This document shows, one piece after another, positions 1 through 10,102 of a DNA stretch of 64,000 bases. Under the pieces are notes generated by a model. That model was not told the DNA's origin, ran no database searches, and was given only the letters and a program-made list of their open reading frames with translations. The stretch is from assembly GCA_019279435.1 (NCBI GenBank), contig JAAALK010000287.1, positions 90,353,532 to 90,417,531 of the forward strand. The letters run 5' to 3'. The position numbers and the translations under genes are program-made. This DNA is from Zizania palustris (Eukaryota > Streptophyta > Magnoliopsida > Poales > Poaceae). Numbering within the stretch: the stretch's first letter is position 1; each line of letters starts with the position of its first letter.

Positions 1-80
1 GACCTGACGATTTTACCTCACGGTGCCTCTGAAGGTACACTTCGAATCTTTTGCCTTAGTCAATGGTAGGGGCCGTTTCC

Positions 81-165
81 GCCGACGTGGCTCCGGTAGC
101 TGGGGCCATCCCTACCGACGCGGCTCCGGTAGCAGGGGCCATCCCTGCCGATGCGGCTCCAGCCG
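81..165 (+). repeat. 33-bp coding minisatellite in the antisense gene
   Basis: A 33-bp unit encoding roughly APVAGAIPTDA is repeated in tandem in the linker of the Tat-A antisense protein. Tat-C has a related but different linker (EEVAPTVEATS-type) at 49450-49600, so the linker changes fast while its flanks are conserved. Confidence 0.7.
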
Positions 166-521
166 AAGGGGCAACCACTGAAGGAGGAGCTACCTCCGCT
201 GGAGTCGAGCCTCCTGCCTTCGTGCCGGGGAGGGGCAAAAGCATGTCAAGCCTCAGACTCCCTCCTGGTCCGACGATGACGCCCTCTTTCAACGAGCCTT
301 CGACAAGCAACTCGTAGGAAGAGGCAACGACAGATGATCGCCAAGCTCTGTCTTGGCTTCCTCTGCTGGCTCCTTTTCTAGAGCAACGGACAGGCCTCCG
401 GGTACTCCTGGAGCCTTTGGCGGAGAAAGGCCAGGAAGTTGCCAACTCCGACTTGGTCTCCACTTTGAGCGAGGCCAGGGCCCCAGAGCTCAACATGGCC
501 CTCGAAAGGGCTGCCCTTCAG

Positions 522-609
522 GTATAAGAAGTATTGCGAATATTTTCAATTAGTAAATGTAAATACCTAGTACTTACTTTTCCTCTTGCATCAATTTGCT
601 CTTGCTAGA
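522..609 (+). other. Predicted intron (third intron of the antisense gene), Tat-A
   Basis: Donor CAG|GTATAA at 521/522 and acceptor CTAG at 605-608. It sits between LERAALQ and the coiled coil, the same place as 18214-18304 in Tat-B and 49902-49958 in Tat-C. Retained, it gives a stop after one codon (GTA TAA). The coiled-coil frame starts at 610, one base after the AG, so the exact acceptor or a one-base indel is unresolved. Confidence 0.55.
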
Positions 610-1467
610 GTTGCAGCGACTTCCAATGAAGTCAAAACTAACTGACTTAAGCGGAAGGTTACCACCCTCCAAGCCGCGCTAAAGGGCTCCGAAGAGAGAG
701 CACTTTGGTTGGAGGAAGAAGTCCTCGAAGAACGGAGGGCTAGGGCCGAAGCCAACGAAGCCCTCCGACTCGCAAGGCAGGACAACGACACACTCCGAAC
801 TTCAGCCCAAGAAGCTGAAGCCGAGTGCTTGGTGCTCCGAGCGGAGGTCGAGAAGCTCCGGCAGGCGGCGGCCACTTCGAGCACCCAACTGGTAGAGCTC
901 CAAGGCTCTCTTAAGCAGGAGATGGCTCAGAAAAGCTCCCTGCTGTCCTAGATGGCCGAAGTGTCTGCCACTGCTGCGGGGTTAGAGGCGACAGAGAAGA
1001 GGAATGCCATTATAGCGGAATGTACCTTGGATGCCCTTCAGGGTACCTTGGAATATTTTGGCACTATGTGCCCTTCGTCTTCTGCTGCGGCCAGCGAGTC
1101 CCTCGACCGGAAGCTGAAGAGGATTCAAGTGGTGACGTCACTGATGATGAACTCTAGCGTCCGGTATGGAGAGATCTCCGGACAGTGCGCTGGAATTGGA
1201 GTCCTCCGTCACCTCGAAGCCCTTCAGATTCCTATCGCTCCGGTCAGGGGTTCGACACTCGGAAGCTTTGCCTCTGAGGACTTGTTGCATCCTTCGCCAG
1301 ATGTAGCCTTTGCTTGGGAAGTTTTCCGGTCAACCTGGAAGACAGACCACAAGGCTGTAGCCAAAGCTTGGATCGACGAGGCCCATCAGCAGAAGCAAGC
1401 ACAAACAAGGCCGCACCTTCCAGCTTTGCCGGCTCCGACACCTCCTGCTCCATCAACCGACCCACAG

Positions 1468-1573
1468 GTCTAGTTCATAGGGCGCTTGATCATGTAAAAA
1501 AAGTCTTGTAAAACCCCTTTCATTAATGAAAAGTTATAAACGAAGAATTTGTCTAGGTGTTTTATTCTTTTAG
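1468..1573 (+). other. Predicted last intron of the antisense gene, Tat-A
   Basis: Donor ACAG|GTCTAG and acceptor TTTTAG|GTTCTG, phase 0, with a T-rich stretch before the acceptor. Joining 1467 to 1574 keeps the frame into an exon similar to those of Tat-B (from 19207) and Tat-C (from 50903). Unspliced RNA stops at the second intron codon (GTC TAG). Confidence 0.75.
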
Positions 1574-1984
1574 GTTCTGCCATGTCCTTCGGAGCCTGAC
1601 TTCGAAATACTGGAAATTAACGAAGGGCTCCGTCGGCAGTGGTCAATCCTTGAGAGCTTAAGGCCTTACCGCCGCTCCCGCTTCTTTGTTCCTCGTGGAG
1701 ACAAAGGAGAGGTAACCCTCGAAGTTTTCCAAGAAGTCTTAACTTACATCAAGGAAGAGGAAAAGGAGATGGCATCTTCATCCTCTGAACATATAGATTG
1801 GTCTGACTCGGAGTATCAGGCCGAAGACCCTGCGGAGGCTAACTCTGAAAGACTTCCAACTTGGGCCGAGCTTTAAGAGGAGCAGAAGAAACTGCGAGCC
1901 TCGAAGAAGAGAAGCACTCGAACAAAAAGGACAATCTCGGTGGCTTCGAGCTCCGAAGGACAAAGTAGCCATAGAGGCCGATAG

Positions 1985-2338
1985 GGTTTCTGATTTTTCT
2001 TAGGCTTGGACCAAAATTTATCTTAATGTAAAAGTATGATGAATTAATGTGAATTGCACCGGAAGCATCTTGTTTGTTCTTTACCCTCCTACCCCTCCTT
2101 GTGGGTGGGGGACCTTACGCATTGCAAAAAAGGTCCGTCAGTCACAATGACGTGCACAACAATCCAATGCTTCGCACAATACTTAATAACCATATTCTAC
2201 CTTTTCGTAGGGTTCTTCGATCATAAGTTCGTATTATGATTTTTGTAAGATTCAGAGCTGAATCTATATTTGCAGGCTCTTATACTAGTCGCTTAGGACT
2301 TTTAAAAGTGTCTCATTGGCTGGAGCCTTGAAACCTTA
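1985..2338. other. Noncoding end of the antisense transcription unit
   Basis: No coding sequence seen. AT-rich sequence that shares phrases with the same place in Tat-B and Tat-C (accttaCGCATTGCAA-like stretch near 2112-2126), so it is probably the shared 3' UTR of the antisense gene. No clear polyadenylation site could be chosen. Confidence 0.4.
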
Positions 2339-2935
2339 TTGCTTGGTCACCTTTGAATCTTTTACAGATGCTTCAAACCCGTATCCCAGAAATCTGTTTA
2401 TCTTTAAAGTCCTTGGACTCTTCTACGAATCCTAACAAGCCAGAGCCTAGAATCCGTAGGCTGGCCACCTTCGGCTCTTTTATAGATACTTCAAACCCGG
2501 AGGCCAGAAATCTGTTCTTTTAAAGTCCTTAGACTCTTCTACAGATCCTAACAAGCCGGAGCCTAGAATCCATAGGTTGGCCACCTTTGGCTCTTTTACA
2601 GATACTTCGAACCTGGAGGCCGGAAATCTGTTCTTTTAAAGTCCTTAGACTCTTCTACAGATCCTAACAAGCCGGAGCCTGGAATCCGTAGGCTGGCCAC
2701 CTTCGGCTCTTTTATAGATACTTTGAACCTGGAGGCCAGAAATCTGTTCTTTTAAAGTCCTTAGACTCTTCTACAGATCCTAACAAGCCGGAGCCTAGAA
2801 TCCGTAGGCTGGCCACCTTCGGCTCTTTACAGGTATTTCGAACCCGGAGGCCGGAAATCTGTTCTTTTAAAGTCCTTATACTCTTCTACAGATCCTAACA
2901 AGTCGGAGCTTGGAATCCATAGGCTGGCAGCGAAG
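2339..2935. repeat. About 117-bp tandem repeat, 5 units (Tat-A)
   Basis: The phrase CTTCTACAGATCCTAACAAG recurs near 2415, 2534, 2650, 2767 and 2882, about 117 bp apart. Each unit contains two related ~60-bp halves, one with CTCTTCTACAGATCC and the other with GGCTCTTTTATAGATACTTC. It lies where gag-pol (minus) and the antisense gene (plus) converge. Arrays in the same place occur in Tat-B and Tat-C. Satellite-like arrays in the 3' region of Tat elements are established knowledge. Confidence 0.9.
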
Positions 2936-3113
2936 CCCTTGAACCCATGGTTCGGAGGCTGTTGCCTGGGTCCTTAGAAAGATGCTTGACTCCACAAGCA
3001 TCTCCGTCCTCCTGATGCGTCCACCAGGAGTAAGGGATATTCGAAGAGTAAACAAGATTCGACCCTCCACTTTATTTAGAAAAGGAAATTTTACAAGTGA
3101 TTACAAGGAGCCC

Positions 3114-4440
3114 CTAAGCGTAGTAACGCTTAAGGTGATCCACATGCCATGCATGCTTCAATTCTTCCCCTTCTAAATTAGCTAATTTAAACGATCTGGG
3201 GCGCCCTGAGCGTAGGATAATATATGGTCCTTCCCATTTATTTCCTAACTTCCCCGGGGCTATTACACTTCGCAAAACTAAATGACCTAGTCTAAGCTCG
3301 TTCAACTTTATCTTCGGGTTATATCATGTTTTTGTTTGGCCTTGGTACTTCGTCAGATTGGCAACAACTCGAAGCCTTGTTTCTTCTAACAAGTCCAGCG
3401 AAGTATTCCTCTCATCTTCATCTTCGGGTTGCACTGCACGAAGGGATCCACCCCTAAGCTCTGTAGGAGTCATGGCCTCATCTCCGAATAGTAGTCTAAA
3501 TGGGGTAAAGCCTGTGGACCTAGCTTGAGTGGTTCGAATGGACCACAAGATCTTGGGAAGCTCTTCGACCCACAGCCCTTTGGCCAACCCGACAATCCTT
3601 TGATTCAGACCCGGAGAGAATGTTCCCGTTGGCTCGCTCGATAGCTCCGTTGGACTGTGGATGTCGCACTGCTGCGAAGCATAACTTAATGCCCAGTTCT
3701 TCACAAAATTCTTTGAATGTGTCAGCTTCGAAATGGGTTCCATTATCCACAGTTAGCTCCCTTGGCACTCCGAACCTGCATATAATATTTTGCCAGAAAA
3801 TTTTTTGCACATTCCTTGAAGTGATAGCAGTCAATGGTTCTGCTTCGACCCATTTTGAAAAATAATCGATTGCTACCACTGCAAACTTCAAGCTGCCTTT
3901 GGCCATTGGAAAAGGGCCTATGAGGTCCATTCCCCACCAAGCCATTGGCCACACCGGGGCAATAACTTGAAGTGGTACTGGTGGACGGTGGCTTCGTCTT
4001 CCCATCCATTGGCATCCTTGGCAGGTTCAGACCAACTCCTCCGCATCTCTTACAATTGTCGGCCAGTAGAACCCCTGCTGAAGTGTTTTGCCTGCTAGAG
4101 CATGAGGGGCTAAGTGGCTTCCACATAAACCTTCGTGAATGTCCCGAAGTATGTCTTGGCCTTCGGGTTGGGAGATGCACTGGAGTAGAGGAGAACATAC
4201 TCCGGCTTTGTACAACATTCCATTGACAAGCTTATAATTTCTAGCCCTTGCTTGTAACCTTCGAAAATTCAGACCTTTTGAAGAGTCTGCGCTACCTTGC
4301 AAGATATCCATTATCGAAGCCCGCCAATCTACAGCTGGAATGCAAAGGACTTCTACGGAGGGTAATTGATTGACTATAGGCTTGACTAGTTCTTCATAAA
4401 AAGCACCCTCCGGTAGGTCTAATGCTCTGGCTGCAGCCTT
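3114..4440 (-). pseudogene. Tat-A integrase (end of polyprotein)
   Basis: Joins cDNA to host DNA. The zinc-binding N-terminus (IHEGLCGSH … CQGCQ) lies around 4130-4010, broken by TGA at 4026-4028 where Tat-B has CGA (R). The core holds GMDLIGPFP (first Asp), TVDNGTHFE (second Asp) and SNGAIERANG (Glu), so the DDE triad is present at about 3930, 3755 and 3640. A frameshift near 3615-3640 moves the C-terminus to another frame; TGA at about 3330 replaces Trp. The tail GNKWEGPYIILRSGRP is the usual GPY-type C-terminal module. The product ends at 3114 with KRYYA. Confidence 0.85.
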
Positions 4441-5100
4441 TGTTAGAATGTCTGCAAGTTGATTATCTGCTCGAGGGATACTTCGAACAGAAAATCCTTT
4501 GAATGTTGCTTCAGTCTTGCGGATTTCCTCCAGGTACTTCGCTAGATGTGGGTTCTTTGCTTGAAAGCTTTTATCAACATGCCCTGCGACGACTTGGGAG
4601 TCTGTTTTAATTATTATCCTTGCTGCTCCAAGTGCCTTTGCCTTTCGGAGGCCTAGCAGGACCCCTTCGTATTCTGTGATGTTATTGGTGGTCTTGAAGT
4701 TGAGCCTCGCAGAATACATGGCCTTTTGCCCTGACGGTGATATAATGACCGCTCTTGCTCCGGCACCAGATGCCTGATAAGCTCCGTCAGAAAATATTGT
4801 CCATAAACCTTCGGAGGGCTCCTCCGGAGCCCAAACTGCAGATGGAGTCCACTCTGCTACGAAGTCAGCTATGATTTGGGATTTGATAGCTGTTCTTGCC
4901 GTGAAGGAAATTCCGAAGGGGGCTAGCTCGACAGCCCATTTCCCGATCCTACCCGTAGAATCTTTGTTTCGGAGCATATCAGCAAGAGGGTACGAGGTAG
5001 GAACGATTTGGTTATGTGCCAGAAAGTAATGCCTTAGCTTCCTCGAGGCCATTACTAGGGCATAGGCAAATTTCTCGAGCTCGGAGTATCTTATCTTAGC
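4441..5100 (-). pseudogene. Tat-A archaeal-type RNase H
   Basis: Degrades the RNA strand of the cDNA hybrid. The stretch IFSDGAYQASGAGA carries the first catalytic Asp near 4790, NNITEYEGVLLGL the Glu near 4680, IIKTDSQVVAGH the second Asp near 4610, and SIPRADNQLADILTKAAA the final Asp near 4470. This domain type is the one reported from Tat-lineage elements. It is in frame with RT and integrase. One TGA just upstream (about 5099-5101) separates it from RT; Tat-B has GGA there. Confidence 0.85.
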
Positions 5101-6102
5101 TCAGGACAAAGCTTCTGAAACAAAATAAACTGGGTTCTGCCCCAGCTTTCCCTTAAGCTCAACTTCCCTGACGAGTACTACACTTACTGCGGAGCCTGTT
5201 GCTGCAAGATAAAGGAGGAGTGTTTCCTCCGGGAGGGGCACAGTAAGCATTGACAGGCTTCTGAGGTATGCTTTGATATCATCGAAGCTCTTCTGGCACT
5301 CCGGCATCCAATTGAAGCTTTCGGACCCCTTTAGGGCTTTGAAAATTGGGAGGCTTCGTTCTGCTGACCTGGCCAGGAATCTGCTAAGAGCTACAAGCCT
5401 TCCTGCTAGCTTCTGGACTTGCTTCAAATTTTTTGGTGGAGCCATTCTTTGCAGTGCACTTATCTGCGTTGGGCTAGCTTCAATTCCCCTGCTCGAAACT
5501 AAGTACCCTAGCAGTTTTCCTGCTTGCGCCCCCAATATACATTTTTCAGGGTTGAGGCATACTCCACATGCTCGGAGGCTCTCAAACGTTTCAGCTAAGT
5601 CTAGATTATGCTGGTGCTTTTGAGCACTTTTTATTACAATGTCATCCATATAGGCTTCGGCATTCCGGCCTATTTGGTGACCTAGAGACTTATCTATTAA
5701 ACGTGAAAATGTGGTTCCGGCATTCCGCAAGCCAAAAGGCATTCTTACATAACAAAATACCCCGATAGGAGTTATGAAACTTGTCTTGGCTTCGTCTTCA
5801 CGCTTTAGTCAGACTTGATGATACCCGGAGTAAGCATCGAGGAAGCTTAGCAATTCGGAGCCGGCTGTGGAATCCACTAGCTGGTCTATTCAGGGCATAG
5901 GGTAGGGGTCTCGCGGGCATGCTTTATTTAATGAAGTAAAGTCGATACACATGCGCCACTTGCCCGAGTCCTTCTTCCTTACAAAAACGGTGTTTGCCAA
6001 CCACTCAGTATGGGCTACCTCCCTGATGATGCCAGCCTTTAACAATTTTTCTACTTCGATCATGGTGAGGCCTGACCTTTCGGCAGACAGTTTACGGAGC
6101 CC
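5101..6102 (-). pseudogene. Tat-A reverse transcriptase
   Basis: Copies the element RNA into DNA. Recognisable: KACPRDPYPMP, SFLDAYSGYHQ, MPFGLRNAGTTF, AEAYMDDIVIKS (the YMDD catalytic motif near 5655), LGYLVSSRGIEA, and the connection region ending NPVYFVSEALS. Stops fall at 5890-5892 (TGA where Tat-B has CGA, Arg) and 5809-5811 (TGA where Tat-C has TGG, Trp). Same frame as the protease upstream and RNase H downstream, so the polyprotein needs no frameshift. Confidence 0.88.
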
Positions 6103-7044
6103 CTAGCACACGGGCCTAGCCTTCGGGTTGACGAGCAAGCTGTGCTCGATGATTCTCCGATCAACCCTGATGATGTCTTCGTTAGTCCAGGAAAAGACGT
6201 CCAAGTTTTGCTTGACGTCTTCTTCCAACGAGGCAGCTATCTCTGGGGATAGCCCCTTGCCGAACTGTATTGGGTATTCTTTGCCATCCTTTGAAATTAT
6301 CTTCGTCACGACATCACCTTCCGGGCTTGGTTTAAGGGAGAGACCCTTCGAAGAGTTCGAAGCCTCCGGAACCTCTTTTGCGTGCTCCGTCACGCTGTGC
6401 ACTTGTCGGGGGTCCAATGGCTGGCCGTGACCATACTCCATTCTTCGGGCTATAGCTTTGTCTCCTGAAACAGTAAGAACTCCACCTTGTGTGGGCATTT
6501 TGAGACAGAGATAGTTATGATGCGCTATAGCTCCGAATTGGTTCAGCATCCCTCGCCCGAAGATTGCGTTGTAAGCATAGGGGACATCGACGACGTCGAA
6601 GATCACCTCGTCCACCCTGGACAAAGGCCCCTCACCAAAAGCAACCTCGAGGCCTATTTGGCCGAGGGCATCGAGAGGCGGACCTGCAAAGCCTTGAAGT
6701 GGCCGAGCCGCTGGAAGTAGATGCTTCTGAGGGATGCACATTTGATCGAAGGCCTGGACAAAAAGTATGTCTACGGAGCTCCCGCCGTCCACCAGGATCC
6801 TTTGAACTTCCACCCCTGCTACATCTGCGGAAATGACCAAGGGGTCAGCATGGGGGAACTTCACCCCCGCGACATCACTGGCAGTAAAAGAAATGGGCAC
6901 ATGAGACCATTCTGGGATTCCTTCCGCGGAACTCGAGGTCCCAATGTGCCCTACTTCGCGGACGTATTCACGCCGCTGCCTCTTGGACATGTTATCGAGG
7001 GTCCCCCCTCTGGAGATGGGCAGGACTACTCGCTTGCCGCGGTC
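6103..7044 (-). pseudogene. Tat-A aspartic protease
   Basis: Cleaves the polyprotein. The catalytic motif is LVDGGSSVDILF near 6780 in a domain that begins SKRQRREYVREVGHIG. It is followed by a linker to RT that ends VNPKARPVC. The linker ends at TAG 6103-6105 where Tat-B reads Gln; TAA near 7042-7044 separates it from gag where Tat-B reads Gln. Apart from these two, this segment is an open frame of 295 codons. Confidence 0.85.
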
Positions 7045-8462
7045 TTAGGGGTCTTCCTGCTTCGGTGGTGGCATAATGTTGGCCATCGGCAGTCGCATGG
7101 GGGCTTCAGGGATACCGGCTCGGGCCATGATTTGCGCAGGCTCCGACTGTGCCACTAGAGGGGTTCGATCCGAGGTACCCCGCCCGGTACTTCGTCCTAG
7201 GTATTCACCCCGAAGGGTTAACACCGACTTGCAGTCCTTCGTGTCATGGCTTCTATTGTCGCCATGCATAGAGCAGAAAAAACTCTGGCGCCTACTAGGT
7301 ACTCTTTTTTGAGGCTTCAGTGCTCCAGCCTTGAATCCTTGCGCCTGCTGATAATTGGCAGGTGCCTTCGGAATGGAGGGTGCGATGCTTAACACCTCCG
7401 AACGGAAATGCTTCTTTCCTCGCCTGTGATCGCTGAAGTGGTTGTCTTGAGGGGGTTGCAGAGAAGCTGAGGCTTCGGGCTCCGTCTTCACTAATCGGAG
7501 GGCAGGTGCGGGTGCTACGGCTCGTCGAAGGCAGCCCTCCTCCGCCTTGGCATAGTGTTCGAAGTATGCCATAAGTTGTGGCACAGATGACACAGGCTTC
7601 CGATGGAGCTTGCTGAGGAGGTCGGGGTTCAGCACTCCTTCGCGGGCGGCATCGACTACCGAAGAGGTAGACAGGCCCTTGATCTGTGACTTGGTGTGGG
7701 CGAAGCGCGTCAAGTATTCCCGAAGTGTTTCTCCCAATCGCTGCTTCGCCAGGAACAAGCTCCCTGTCAACATTGGAGCCACAAAGGTACCCTCGAAGTT
7801 GCTTACGAACTTCCTCTTCAACTGCTCCCACGATCTGATCGATCCTGGCTTCAAGGACCAGAACCATCGGAGCGCCACACCTTCGAGAGCGAGGGGGAAA
7901 CACTTTGCCATAGTGTTGCGCACCCCTCCGCTTGCTTCTATCGCCAGAGCGTATGAGCGAGCGAATTCTCCGGGGTCTGACCCGCCGGAGTACTTGTGCA
8001 ACTTCGAGGCCTTGAACCTGGTATCGAAAGGCACCCTCTTCGCAAGTCCGAATGTAGCAGAGACTCATCGTCGAAAGATGTGTTCTCAGCCTCCTCCGGG
8101 ACTTGAACAGCTTCGGGAAGATTGCGAGCACCACCTTCTTGGGGCCCTTCTAGAGTCTCGGTGGAGGCTTGGGAGCGGAGGTGATCAGCGGCCTCTTGCC
8201 TCCATCTAGCCACTTCCTCCTGAAGCCACGCTATCTGAGTAGCCTTGGCCTCAGGAAGGTCTTCGTCTTCGTCAGAGGGAAGCTCCAGGTCTTGGGAACT
8301 GACATAATCAGTTTGGAGCACCGTAGGAGGAGCCCGAGGGCCTCTGGGCCCTCGACGCCCAGCGGCGTCCTCGGGAACCATTGGAACAGCTGAGGGTCCG
8401 ACTCCGTTGGTCCGAGGGGACCTTCGGAGAGGACCCGAGGCTTGGCTTCGCTTGGGAGGCAT
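7045..8462 (-). pseudogene. Tat-A gag
   Basis: Capsid/nucleocapsid precursor. The start is taken as ATG at 8462 (MPPKRSQASG), because Tat-B (25809) and Tat-C (57803) have the same MPPK(R/W)S start. After a variable Pro-rich region comes the capsid core (FKASKLHKYSGGSDPGEF, FPLALEGVALRWFWSLKPG, GTFVAPMLTGSLF, EYLTRFAHTKSQI). A zinc knuckle FFCSMHGDNRSHDTKDC (C-x2-H-x5-H-x4-C) lies near 7240-7285. A frameshift near 8030 separates the N-terminal part from the core; otherwise the capsid reads intact. Confidence 0.85.
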
Positions 8463-8650
8463 AGCTAGTAACAGAGAGGTCTGAAGACCGAGGACTTCGA
8501 TTGGTCTGGGAAGGCGAGGGAAGGCCTTCGAACCGCACTAGGAAGCCCCTTACCGAAGGGTGCGCGGAATCTTGAGACTCCGAGGCTCCCTCTGTAAGTG
8601 CTCTTCGAAGTGCAGTCAGCAGTAGAGAACTAGCTTCTAGAACTAGGGTC

Positions 8651-8668
8651 CCCACAGACGGTGCCAAC
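8651..8668 (-). other. Primer binding site, Tat-A
   Basis: Directly inside the 5' LTR, read on the minus strand as GTTGGCACCGTCTGTGGG. The same position in Tat-B and Tat-C has near-identical sequence. It resembles a tRNA-Asp 3'-end complement (TGGCGCCGTTGCCGGGGA) at most but not all positions, so the tRNA assignment is inference. Confidence 0.6.
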
Positions 8669-9165
8669 TATTGGCATAAAAGATTACGCTAACAGGTTCT
8701 CTCAGATCAAGAACAGACAAACAATGAGTTCGTGTGTAAGGACTATCTCAAGCCTCCGAATTGGATAATAGCTTGAGTAGTCCGAAAATGTGTATTTGAA
8801 TAGGTGGGTATTCGATCCTTATTACAGGGTAAGGAGGGGGGTATTTATAGGCAAAAACGTCTAAGGAAAAGACCTATTTAACCCTTGATTACAACCGACA
8901 TAGTGGAAACTATTCGGTACCCTGAACAGGGTTAAAATGGTAAAATCTACCCAAAGCAAGTAGATAAGCCAAACATCTTATCAGTCCTGTCATTTGGCTC
9001 CGAAGCCTCATATCTTGCGAAGGGTTCCTTCGGATCGTAGATCGAAGCACCCTTCGGCTTAATGACTCCTCCACCTTCGAGCATGAGCCCATCAGCTCCG
9101 AAGCTAATAAGTCCTTTTGAACTGTTAATCTCTAAGTCCTGAAAGTGAAGCATTTTCCCCCAACA
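8669..9165 (-). repeat. 5' LTR of Tat-A
   Basis: 497 bp, similar along its length to the two Tat-B LTRs and the right LTR of Tat-C. On the plus strand it starts TATTGGCATAAAAG (TG mutated to TA) and ends CCCCCAACA. It is followed at 9166 by copia RT sequence (GCCGTCTTGACATCC), giving the insertion boundary. Confidence 0.9.
8842..8849 (-). promoter_or_regulatory. LTR TATA box, Tat-A
   Basis: Minus-strand TATAAATAC in the context CCTATAAATACCCC. The same box sits in both Tat-B LTRs (15265-15272, 26043-26050) and the Tat-C right LTR (58193-58200), at a similar distance from the LTR edge. It would drive gag-pol. Confidence 0.7.
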
Positions 9166-9560
9166 GCCGTCTTGACATCCATTTGACATATCTCATAATC
9201 ATAAAATGCGGCAATAGCTAGGATGATCCAAATAGACTTAAGCATAGCGACGAGCAAAAATGTTTCATCATAATCAACACCTTGAATCTATCTGAAACCT
9301 TTCGCCATCAATTGTGCCTTATAGATGTGAACATTTCCATCAACGTCTATCTTTTTCTTGAAAATCCATTTACACTCAATAGTTTTTACATCATCGGGTG
9401 GATCAACCAAGTTGCAAACTTGATTGACATGAATGGACTCCAACTCAGGTCGAATGGCTCCAAGCCATTTCTTAGAGTCTGGTCCCATCAATGCTTCAAA
9501 ATAGGTCTTGGGCTTGTCGTTGTCAACAACACGTCGCGATGCCCAGTGGTCAAGAACATG
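9166..9560 (-). pseudogene. Tork-1 reverse transcriptase, N-terminal fragment
   Basis: Contains KKWLGAIRPELESIHVNQVCNL and CKWIFKKKIDVDGNV, the start of the copia RT domain, followed by AKGFR, a stop, and then QMDVKTA-type sequence that breaks off at Tat-A. The YVDD core is not in this fragment. Confidence 0.8.
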
Positions 9561-9595
9561 TACCTTTCTGGTGCATGGACTACTCTCCTAGACCT

Positions 9596-10102
9596 TCATG
9601 GGGCTAGCGCATCCATAATAGGGTCTGCAACATCTTGCACCTCATGTTCTGGCTCAGTGGGATCTGGAACACTTTCTAGTGGCTCTCGAACCTCTTCGAG
9701 ATCCACAGTCCTCCCACTAACTCCTTTTGAGAGAAACTCTTTCTCAATGAACACACCGTTTCCAGCGACAAACACTTTGCCCTCCTCTCTATTATAGAAA
9801 CAATATCCTTTGGTTTCCCTAGGATACCCCACAAAGAAGCACTTGTCAGACTTAGGACTGAGCTTGTCAGACGTCATACATTTTACATTCGCCTCACATC
9901 CCCAAATCTTTAGAAAAGACAAACTGGGACGCCTCCCAGACCACATCTTATATGGCGTCTTCTCTAATGACTTAGATGAAACTCTATTAATCGTGAAAGT
10001 TGTGGTTTCTATAGCGTCACCCCAAAAGGATAATAGAAAATCAGTGTAACTCATCATGGACTGCACCATGTCCAACAAAGTGCGGTTTCTCCGCTCGGAC
10101 AC
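9596..10102 (-). pseudogene. Tork-1 integrase C-terminus and linker
   Basis: Starts SERRNRTLLDMVQSMMSYTD, the region around the catalytic Glu of copia integrase, then LPLSFW-type and KMWSGRRPSLSFLKIWGCEA, and GYPRETKGYCFYNREE. The linker to RT is rich in acidic residues (LEEVREPLESVPDPTEPE). One frame, 168 codons, open. Confidence 0.85.

Larger units (their letters stand above)
60..1984 (+). pseudogene. Antisense gene of Tat-A, 3' exons (coiled-coil protein of unknown function)
   Basis: Opposite in orientation to gag-pol. Exon pieces: about 60-521 (Ala/Pro-rich repeats of 11 residues, then a conserved helical block with key words LSWLPLLAPFLE and LERAALQ), about 610-1467 (coiled coil, then conserved words RYGEISGQ, GVLRHLEA, AKAWIDEA), and 1574-1984 (acidic, Ser-rich last exon with LESLRPYRRSRF and TWAEL). 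The same blocks in the same order occur in Tat-B and Tat-C. Breaks: a frame change near 310-330, TAG at 949-951, and TAA at 1874-1876 where Tat-B has CAA. The first exons lie outside the window; positions 1-59 look like the end of an intron (…CCTTAG). The function is not known. Confidence 0.7.
1..9165 (-). mobile_element. Tat-A: Tat-lineage Ty3/gypsy retrotransposon, 5' part complete, 3' end outside window
   Basis: Order read on the minus strand is 5' LTR (9165-8669), primer binding site, gag, protease, RT, RNase H, integrase, a tandem repeat, and then a gene on the opposite strand that runs off the left edge. Order PR-RT-RH-INT marks it as Ty3/gypsy. The archaeal-type RNase H and the antisense gene fit the Tat lineage (Ogre/Grande/RIRE2/Retand relatives), which is established for that lineage. 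It is inserted in the RT region of copia element Tork-1, which resumes at 9166. The 3' LTR is not in the window, so LTR divergence and target duplication cannot be measured. Confidence 0.9.

Noticed and set aside
2339..2935. Possible CRISPR-like array
   Set aside because: Units are about 117 bp, contiguous, with no unique spacers, and the genome is a plant; this is a tandem repeat of the Tat 3' region.
7610..8209. 199-codon open frame on the plus strand across Tat-A gag, and similar long plus-strand frames (6128-6430, 24153-24518, 56373-56849)
   Set aside because: They lie exactly opposite the gag/protease coding region and show no recognisable domain; the minus frame carries conserved gag and protease motifs.
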